Assembly (NCBI GenBank): GCA_003158755.1
Contig: PMLF01000224.1
Span: forward strand, 1-6,088
Length of the DNA: 6,088 bases
DNA from: Elusimicrobiota bacterium
GTDB lineage: Bacteria > Elusimicrobiota > Elusimicrobia > FEN-1173
Reading direction: 5' to 3'
The position numbers were made by a program, and so were the translations under genes. Every line of letters starts with the position of its first letter. Within the stretch, counting starts at the first letter, position 1. A model generated the notes under the pieces. The model saw nothing but the letters and a program-made list of their open reading frames with translations, did not search any database and was not told the DNA's origin. Below, piece after piece: positions 1 through 4,992 of this stretch.

Positions 1-776
1 TGATCCTGGGCGACGCGTTGAACGCCCACGGCCAGCCCATTTCCCAGGTGGTCTTCAATCCCGTTTCATGGAACGGCGGTTTCGCGGGATTGGCCATCAA
101 CGAGGCACCTTCGACGGAGCCCATGGCCGCGCCCGCCATTATGGGATTGATCGCCAAGGCCAACAAGAGCCTCAACCAGAACGCTCACGGGTTTGGGAAA
201 CCCTTAGCGGTCCACGAGTTCAACCTTTACGATCCTTCCGCAGTCCGTATGTCGGGCCAGTTCAATCAACCCGTCCAATTGGCCATGCATTACAACGACG
301 ACGACAACGACGGCATCGTGGACGAGACCAAGGGCACGCCCAATCCGGTCAAGGTGGCCGCCCTGTCCATCTATTGGCTGGACGATCAGACCGGGGTTTG
401 GGTGCGGGTCCCGGGCAGCGTGGTCGATTCGGTTAACCACACCGTGACGGCCGACGTCCGCCACTTCAGCGTTTACGGACTGATGGGCGCGCCGGAGATG
501 GACCTGGCGAACGCCTACGCCTATCCGGTGCCATACAAGCCTTCCCGCCACGTCAACGGCATCCGCTTCGCCAACGTGTCGGACGTGGTGACCATCAAGA
601 TTTATACGGTGAACGGAGATTTGGTCAAGACTCTTCACAGCGAAAGCAGCGGCGGGGAAGTGACGTTGAACCCCGTGACCAACGACGCCGGATCTCCCGT
701 GGCCAGCGACGTCTACATCTACCTGATCGAGAACGCTCAGCAGAAGAAAACGGGCAAGCTGTTGGTGGTGCGCTGA
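1..776 (+). CDS. Secreted protein with FlgD-Ig / type-IX-sorting-like C-terminal domain (5' end missing)
   Basis: The reading frame is open from base 3 to the TGA at 774-776, so 257 residues of a larger protein are visible and the true start lies upstream. The TTG at 18-20 is internal. Three parts can be seen. First comes a region of no clear family. Next is a beta-rich module with an Asp/Asn-rich loop (NDDDNDG, about 292-312) that resembles a Ca-binding DxDxDG loop, followed by an 'HFSVYGLMG' segment near 463-488. Last is a domain from about 510 to the end, starting YPVPYKP, with IKIYTVNGDLVKTL in the middle and ending VYIYLIENAQ...GKLLVVR. That last pattern matches the FlgD-like Ig fold and the related C-terminal sorting domains of surface proteins in FCB-group and Elusimicrobiota-type bacteria. 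The protein is therefore probably exported and surface-attached. Its stop is one base from the next ATG, so the two are probably coupled. The upstream catalytic or binding part is not visible. Confidence 0.82.
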   Translation, partial: ILGDALNAHGQPISQVVFNPVSWNGGFAGLAINEAPSTEPMAAPAIMGLIAKANKSLNQNAHGFGKPLAVHEFNLYDPSAVRMSGQFNQPVQLAMHYNDDDNDGIVDETKGTPNPVKVAALSIYWLDDQTGVWVRVPGSVVDSVNHTVTADVRHFSVYGLMGAPEMDLANAYAYPVPYKPSRHVNGIRFANVSDVVTIKIYTVNGDLVKTLHSESSGGEVTLNPVTNDAGSPVASDVYIYLIENAQQKKTGKLLVVR

Positions 777-777
777 C

Positions 778-2769
778 ATGAAACCGGCGACCGGAGTATA
801 CGCGACGTTCGACCCGAAGGCCTTCCTGGCCGTCGTCCTCCTGCTGGGTCTCTCCGTCGCCGCGCGGGCGGGGTCCGCGGGCAGCGATTCCGGGGCGTCC
901 CTGGAGACCGGCATCGGCGGCCGCGGGACGGCCATGGGGGACGCCCAGACGGCGGCCGTGGACGACGTGACTTCCCTTTATTGGAACCCCGCCGGGCTGG
1001 ACCTCCTGCGCCAGGACGAAGTCGCTTTCATGCACGACAGCTCGTTCCTGGGCGTGAGCCAGAACGTCCTCTATTACGCCCATCCGACGGAGGCGAAGGG
1101 CACTTTCGGCGCGGGCTTCTCCATGATGAGCGTGGGGGACATCGCCGGGTACGACGATCAAGGGACGGCGACCGGGAGCCTCTCGGCATCGGACACTCTT
1201 CTGACCTTTTCCTGGGCGCGTCCGTGGGAGGAGGCGCCTCTCCTGCCGGGCCTCCAGACCGGCGCCAGCCTGAAGTTCCTCGAAAAGAAACTGGGGAACG
1301 ATTCGGCGTCCGCCTACATGACGGACCTCGGGTTGCTCTACGAGGCCAAGGAAGGGTTCTTCCAGCGCCTGCGGACGGGTTTCGTCATCCAGAATTTGGG
1401 CACCGGCATCACGTTCGTTTCGGAAAAATCGAACCTACCCCTCGCCATGAAGTTGGGGTGGGCCTATCCCTTCTTCGGCAACAACCTGATCGCGGCGTTG
1501 GACCTGGTCGATTCTTCGAACGAAAAAACCCACGTCAACATGGGCCTCGATTATCGGTTGTGGGACGTGGTGGCCTTCCGCCTCGGCTACACCGGCCGAC
1601 ACGACCTGAGTTCCGGTATCACCTACGGCCTGCGTCTGGGCAACGAGCGGCTCCACCTCGATTACTCGTTCGTGCCTTTCGGCGCTTTGGGCGACACCCA
1701 CCGCCTGACCTTGGGCGTCCGCTTCGGCCGGACCTATAAGCAGCAGCAGGTCCAAACCCAGATCACCCAGGCCTACGAGCGGGCGGAGGCCCGCTACGCC
1801 CAAGGCTACGTGGTCGAGGCCTACATCCAGGCGGGCCAGATCATCGACGTGGCGCCTTGGCACCGGCCTTCCCGCAACCTCATGCACAAGATCGAAGGCG
1901 ACTTCAAGCAGCTCGAAGACGTCGCCCGCAAAGACCAGTTCCAGAAGCAGATCGAGGAGCATTTCGCCCGGGGCGAGCAGGCGTTCCAATTGGACGACCT
2001 GATGGCCGCCCGCCGCGAGTTCGAGGCCATCATCGGCCTCCAGCCCGACCACTCGGGCGCCAAGGCCTATCTGAAGCGCATCGACGAGCGGTTCCGCAGC
2101 ATCGTCCAGAACTTCTACGAAACCGCCATGCGGGACTTCGCTTCCGGCGACTATAAGGGCGCGAAGGAATTCTTGGAGAAAGTGCTGGTGGTGGAGCCCG
2201 ACAACAAGGAGGCCCGCGCGCAGTTGGCCCGCACCGATCAGCTCCTCTCCGCGGCCGAGCAGGCCGCCGATGAGCGCTCCCGCCTGGAGTCCATCCGTCC
2301 GCTCTATAGCGCCGGCTTGGACCTGTTCAAGGCGAAAAAATACGAGGAGGCCCTCCCGAAGTTCGAGGAGATCCTAGCCATCGACGCCCAGAACCCCGAG
2401 GCCAAGCGTTACCGGATCCTCTGCCGCGACTTGACGGCGAAGAAGGCCTACGAGGCCGGCAACGCCTCCGCCCGCGAGGGCGACTGGCCCGCCGCCGCCG
2501 AGTCCCTGAAGAAGGCGATCCGGCTCAAGAGCGACTATCCCGAGGCCCAGGCCGCCCTGGACAAGGTCCAAGCCCACATGGGCGAACGGAAGAAGGGCGA
2601 GTCCCAGGAGCTCTACCGCAAGGGCCTGGAGGCGTTCCTCTCCGGCGACCAGGACGGCGCGCTTCAGTCCTGGCAGAAAGCCGTGGAGCTGGACCCCGAA
2701 AACCTGGAAGCCAAGCGCGGCGTCGAGCGGATATTGCAGAAGCGGGGCTCCCAGCCTCAACCGCAATAA
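778..2769 (+). CDS. PorV/PorQ-family outer-membrane barrel fused to a TPR-type repeat domain
   Basis: The product is 663 aa. The ATG at 778 lies one base after the previous stop and is followed by a signal peptide: hydrophobic residues 15-29, then ARA|G with likely cleavage after residue 31. Residues 32-318 look like a PorV/PorQ (UPF0164-type) barrel. Diagnostic is the N-terminal GGRGTAMGDAQTA...DDVTSLYWNPAGL, followed by alternating strands ending in RLTLGVRFGR with a near-terminal aromatic (F316). PorV in type IX secretion carries CTD-bearing cargo to the cell surface, which fits the CTD-like gene just upstream. Unlike ordinary PorV proteins, which end at the barrel, this one continues with about six TPR-like helix pairs starting near residues 333, 395, 446, 509, 557 and 612 (for example AKKYEEALPKFEEILAIDAQNPEA). 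The spacing is 48-63 residues rather than 34, with charged helices between. The TPR part is presumably periplasmic. Barrel family is fairly certain; a type IX role is inferred. Confidence 0.87.
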   Translation: MKPATGVYATFDPKAFLAVVLLLGLSVAARAGSAGSDSGASLETGIGGRGTAMGDAQTAAVDDVTSLYWNPAGLDLLRQDEVAFMHDSSFLGVSQNVLYYAHPTEAKGTFGAGFSMMSVGDIAGYDDQGTATGSLSASDTLLTFSWARPWEEAPLLPGLQTGASLKFLEKKLGNDSASAYMTDLGLLYEAKEGFFQRLRTGFVIQNLGTGITFVSEKSNLPLAMKLGWAYPFFGNNLIAALDLVDSSNEKTHVNMGLDYRLWDVVAFRLGYTGRHDLSSGITYGLRLGNERLHLDYSFVPFGALGDTHRLTLGVRFGRTYKQQQVQTQITQAYERAEARYAQGYVVEAYIQAGQIIDVAPWHRPSRNLMHKIEGDFKQLEDVARKDQFQKQIEEHFARGEQAFQLDDLMAARREFEAIIGLQPDHSGAKAYLKRIDERFRSIVQNFYETAMRDFASGDYKGAKEFLEKVLVVEPDNKEARAQLARTDQLLSAAEQAADERSRLESIRPLYSAGLDLFKAKKYEEALPKFEEILAIDAQNPEAKRYRILCRDLTAKKAYEAGNASAREGDWPAAAESLKKAIRLKSDYPEAQAALDKVQAHMGERKKGESQELYRKGLEAFLSGDQDGALQSWQKAVELDPENLEAKRGVERILQKRGSQPQPQ

Positions 2770-2780
2770 GAACCTGCGCG

Positions 2781-2827
2781 GAAAACCCCGCTCACCCTGA
2801 GCTTGTCGAAGGGTGAGCGGGGTTTTC
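2781..2827. terminator. Perfect 18-bp inverted repeat: probable intrinsic terminator with REP-type palindrome in its top
   Basis: Bases 2781-2798 and 2810-2827 are perfect reverse complements around an 11-base loop. The outer part reads GAAAACCCCGC...GCGGGGTTTTC, the usual A-tract/GC-stem/T-tract form of a bidirectional intrinsic terminator. It begins 12 bases after the stop of the PorV-TPR gene. The inner part, CCCTGAGCTTGTCGAAGGG (2795-2813), is a palindrome repeated in the intergenic regions of many bacterial genomes. The T-tract is short (four T), so termination strength is uncertain. Confidence 0.7.
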
Positions 2828-2864
2828 GACGATGGTTCATACTTCGACAAGTTCCGCATGAGCG
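2795..2864. repeat. Pair of inverted REP-like palindromic units
   Basis: Unit one is the palindromic core inside the hairpin at 2781-2827. Unit two, 2836-2864, contains CTTCGACAAG and ends CATGAGCG. It matches the reverse complement of unit one at 22 of 29 positions, so the two units lie in opposite orientation, as in BIME-type arrangements. Unit two's own stem (TTCAT/ATGAG) is degenerate. Such repeats are usually mobilised in trans by RAYT/IS200-type transposases; none is present here. Confidence 0.6.
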
Positions 2865-2906
2865 AGATGGCGGAATCTCTGGGCGGTTCCCCTCCTCCGT
2901 TTTTCA

Positions 2907-2935
2907 TTGACAAATCGACGGAGAAGAAGAAAACT
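2907..2935 (+). promoter_or_regulatory. Possible -35 box (TTGACA) with weak -10
   Basis: TTGACA at 2907-2912 equals the sigma-70 -35 consensus, and it lies in a locally AT-richer stretch after the terminator. A -10 at 17-base spacing (2930-2935, AAAACT) matches TATAAT at only three positions. If real, it would drive the response regulator and TPR genes with a leader of more than 200 bases running through the structured element. Chance occurrence is quite possible. Confidence 0.22.
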
Positions 2936-2937
2936 TG

Positions 2938-3156
2938 TGGAAGATTCAACCCGGATTTTGCAATAGGACGCGGCATTCGACGAAGAATCCTGGACTTTTT
3001 CTTCCTCAAAACGCTCAACCGTAGGTTCCACTACGCTTTCGCGTTTTTCGTCGAAAAAGTCTCCGCCTTCTGCCGTGCGTCCTTGCAGCCTATGGCGCCT
3101 TGCAAGGGCTTCGTCTCGGTGCTCGCGCCTATTGCAAAGTCCGGGTTCAAATTCCA
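2938..3156. repeat. MITE-like element with imperfect terminal inverted repeats and nested hairpins
   Basis: Bases 2945-2967 and 3128-3150 are reverse complements at 21 of 23 positions, and both contain CCGG, then TTGCAATAGG or its complement. The match extends outward, with a small gap, to TGGAA (2938-2942) and TTCCA (3152-3156). Inside are further inverted pairs: GACTTTTTC 2993-3001 with GAAAAAGTC 3053-3061; AAAACGC 3008-3014 with GCGTTTT 3041-3047; CGTAG 3020-3024 with CTACG 3031-3035; and CCTTGCA 3081-3087 with TGCAAGG 3101-3107. There is no transposase and no clear target-site duplication. It could be a non-autonomous transposable element, a folded leader RNA, or both. Confidence 0.55.
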
Positions 3157-3164
3157 TTTCCGTC

Positions 3165-3168
3165 GGAG
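3165..3168 (+). promoter_or_regulatory. Ribosome binding site fixing the response-regulator start
   Basis: GGAG at 3165-3168 lies seven bases before the ATG at 3176. The same reading frame stays open upstream to about 2813, but that stretch is repeat-derived. This site and the onset of the receiver-domain fold (CILVIDDE) place the start at 3176. Confidence 0.7.
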
Positions 3169-3175
3169 ACATCGG

Positions 3176-3562
3176 ATGGGCGACCCGTGCATATTAGTGA
3201 TCGACGATGAATCCGCGATCGCGGAGTTGATCGGGGATTTTTTCGAAAGCATGGGATACTCCGTCAAGACCGTCACCGACAGCCGGGACGCGGTGCGCAT
3301 GGCCAAGGAGTTCCGGCCGCACCTCATCACGCTCGACCTGCAGATGCCGGAGGTGGACGGCTTCGAACTTCTTAGGGCTTTCAAGGCCGACCCGGATACC
3401 GCGGGCATCCCCGTCATCATCGTTTCGGTTCTGGCGCGGGAGGTGGAAAGGCAGGGACTACTTTCCGCCGCCCAGGCCATCCTGTCCAAGCCGATCGATT
3501 TCCGGACCCTCCGGGAACGGGTGGACCGGTACACGACAAAGGACGGCGCCGGACCCGCTTAA
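3176..3562 (+). CDS. Single-domain response regulator (CheY-like receiver)
   Basis: The product is 128 aa and consists only of a receiver domain. The fold starts at once with CILVIDDE. D10 and D11 form the acidic pocket, D54 (in ITLDLQMPEVDG) is the phospho-acceptor, S84 takes the conserved Thr/Ser position, and K105 followed by P106 gives the KP motif. All residues needed for phosphorylation are present. There is no output domain, so it should act by protein contact or as a phosphorelay intermediate. No histidine kinase is encoded in the window, so its partner is unknown. It is cytoplasmic, yet its stop is one base from the start of an exported TPR-type protein; the two are probably co-translated. 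The gene follows a long structured gap, so transcription may start within 2870-3175. The family call is secure; the pathway is not known. Confidence 0.93.
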   Translation: MGDPCILVIDDESAIAELIGDFFESMGYSVKTVTDSRDAVRMAKEFRPHLITLDLQMPEVDGFELLRAFKADPDTAGIPVIIVSVLAREVERQGLLSAAQAILSKPIDFRTLRERVDRYTTKDGAGPA

Positions 3563-3563
3563 T

Positions 3564-4820
3564 ATGAAATCCTTCTTCCTCGTTCTTCTCTCCGTTTTTC
3601 TGTTCTTGTCCCCCCTGAAGGGGTTCGCCAGGGACGCCACCCCGGTGGACCTCCTCCAGCAAGGGCTCGAGGCCATGTTCGACGAGCGGTACGACGACGC
3701 CATCAAGGCGTTCGACGCCGCCCTCGAATATGACAAGAACAACGAAGCCGCCCAGCGGGGCTTGAAAGGTGCCCAACGGAAGCGCCAAGAGGCGATCGAC
3801 CGCCGCCGGGCGGGGGAAAAACCCGCGTTGGACGCCGCCCGGAAGGCCATGGGAAACGGGGATTGGCCCGAAGCCGTGGACTGCCTGAACGGAATCCTCA
3901 ATCGGCAGTCCGACCATCCCGAAGCCTTGGCCCTCCTCGACAAAATCCGAGTCCGCATGATGAAGCAGATGGACAAGGCCAAACCCCAGAGCAGCGACTG
4001 GTACTACGCCCAGGGCGTGCTGGCTTACATCGACCGGGATTGGCTGAAAGCCGTGGACTCCTGGGACCAGGTGGCGGCGTTCAACCCCGACCAAGTGGGG
4101 CTCCTTTCGAAAATCAGCCAGGCCAAGGAGCGGCTCAAGGTCCAGGAAAAGGAGAACCGAATCCTCCTCCTCCAGTCCGTCGCGTTCGACAATTTGAAGA
4201 AAGGCAATTACGCCGAGGCGATCAAGAACTGGCAACAGTTGTTGGCATTGGATCCGGGCAACGACCAGGCCAAGGAAGGCGTGGCCCAGGCCCAAAAAGC
4301 GCTAGACGAACAGCGCCGGCGCAATCAGAAGGAAGAGGTCCAGAACCTGACGGAAAAGGCCATGGACGCTTACATCGATCGGGACCATAAGACGTCCCTC
4401 CAATTGTGGAACAAAGTGTTGGAATTGGACCCGGAGAACACTCTGGCCCGCGATTATATCCGCCGCATTCGCGGCTCGGGGGCGGAGGCGTCCGGCGGAG
4501 CGCCGGCGCAATCGGGCTACGACAAGGCCATGGGCTTCTTGGCCGAGAACCGTCTCCCCGAGGCTATCGAGTGCTTAGAAAGGTACGCCTCCAAATATCC
4601 CAACGACCAAAAAGCCGCCGCCGCGTTGAAGGATTCCAAGGCCAAGCAGAAGGAACTGTCGGACAAGGCCTACCAGGTCGGTCTCATGACGTATTCTCAA
4701 GGGGACATCCAAGGCGCCATCGCCCAGTGGCAGGCCGCCCTGCGGGCGGATCCGGATTATCAACGGGCGCGCCAGGCCATCATCAAGGCCATGGCGGAAC
4801 AAAAGAAAAGGCAGAAATAA
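3564..4820 (+). CDS. Exported TPR-type repeat protein
   Basis: The product is 418 aa. The ATG at 3564 follows the response-regulator stop by one base. No strong ribosome binding site is seen, which suggests translational coupling. Residues 1-22 are a signal peptide (MKSFFLVLLSVFLFLSP..., cleavage likely after GFA|RD). There is no lipobox Cys, so the protein is probably soluble in the periplasm. Seven TPR-like helix pairs start near residues 31, 89, 148, 204, 264, 319 and 369, for example YAEAIKNWQQLLALDPGNDQA and HKTSLQLWNKVLELDPENTLA. Many carry a Trp in helix B (W167, W223, W282, W389). Spacing is 50-60 residues, with Lys/Gln/Glu-rich helices between repeats, as in the PorV-TPR protein. A short Gly/Ser/Ala linker (304-317) interrupts the series. 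It probably acts as a scaffold for envelope protein assembly; no enzymatic motif is present. Specific partners are unknown. Confidence 0.88.
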   Translation: MKSFFLVLLSVFLFLSPLKGFARDATPVDLLQQGLEAMFDERYDDAIKAFDAALEYDKNNEAAQRGLKGAQRKRQEAIDRRRAGEKPALDAARKAMGNGDWPEAVDCLNGILNRQSDHPEALALLDKIRVRMMKQMDKAKPQSSDWYYAQGVLAYIDRDWLKAVDSWDQVAAFNPDQVGLLSKISQAKERLKVQEKENRILLLQSVAFDNLKKGNYAEAIKNWQQLLALDPGNDQAKEGVAQAQKALDEQRRRNQKEEVQNLTEKAMDAYIDRDHKTSLQLWNKVLELDPENTLARDYIRRIRGSGAEASGGAPAQSGYDKAMGFLAENRLPEAIECLERYASKYPNDQKAAAALKDSKAKQKELSDKAYQVGLMTYSQGDIQGAIAQWQAALRADPDYQRARQAIIKAMAEQKKRQK

Positions 4821-4825
4821 TTTAA

Positions 4826-4841
4826 GGGCAACCGTTTGCCC
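4826..4841. terminator. Small hairpin just after the TPR gene
   Basis: GGGCAA (4826-4831) and TTGCCC (4836-4841) pair around a four-base loop, five bases after the stop codon. No T-run follows; the sequence continues into C-rich repeat DNA. It may be a weak terminator or a 3' RNA-protecting hairpin. Confidence 0.35.
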
Positions 4842-4941
4842 CCCTCCCCTTTGTAAGGGGAGGGTTGGGGTGAGGATTCAAATCAAGGCTAGGAACCCTC
4901 ACCCGCCCTTTCAGGGCACCCTCTCCCTTTCAGGGCGAGGG
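4842..4941. repeat. Cluster of GC-rich palindromic intergenic repeats
   Basis: CCCTCCCCTT (4842-4851) pairs perfectly with AAGGGGAGGG (4855-4864) around TGT. GGGTGAGG (4868-4875) pairs with CCTCACCC (4897-4904). GCCCT/AGGGC pair at 4905-4909 and 4913-4917. CCCTCTCCCT (4919-4928) pairs with AGGGCGAGGG (4932-4941) with one mismatch. This style of 'CCCTCACCC...CTCTCCC' repeat is scattered between genes in many bacterial genomes. It differs from the REP pair at 2795-2864. Confidence 0.6.
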
Positions 4942-4980
4942 AAAGTCACCCCCTGAGACGATTTCGGAAATTTCAAATCC

Positions 4981-4987
4981 GAGGGAG
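4981..4987 (+). promoter_or_regulatory. Ribosome binding site of the AMIN-TolC gene
   Basis: GAGGGAG at 4981-4987 lies five bases before the ATG at 4993, and a typical signal peptide follows. This supports both the start and independent translation of the gene. No convincing promoter boxes are visible between 4942 and 4980. Confidence 0.65.
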
Positions 4988-4992
4988 AAACG

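Noticed and set aside
1435..2052. Open frame of 205 codons on the - strand
   Set aside because: It is antisense to the well-supported PorV-TPR gene. Such frames arise from third-position GC bias, and no family or signal is seen.
2795..2864. Start of a CRISPR array
   Set aside because: There are only two units, in opposite orientation and diverged at 7 of 29 positions, with no regular spacer and no cas gene.
3139..3156. tRNA T-arm-like GGTTCAAATTCC
   Set aside because: The flanking bases do not form a T-stem, and no acceptor, D or anticodon arm is found. The motif belongs to the right inverted repeat.
2938..3156. Retron msr/msd-type non-coding RNA
   Set aside because: Inverted flanks and internal hairpins look superficially similar, but no reverse transcriptase follows; the next gene is a receiver domain.
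2813..3175. Long N-terminal extension of the response regulator, since its frame is open from 2813
   Set aside because: The stretch is built from REP and inverted-repeat DNA, has no receiver-like sequence, and a good GGAG site precedes the ATG at 3176.
3417..4295. Open frame of 292 codons on the - strand
   Set aside because: It overlaps the response regulator and TPR gene, which have clear domains. Its translation is low-complexity Gly/Leu/Val/Arg typical of an antisense shadow.
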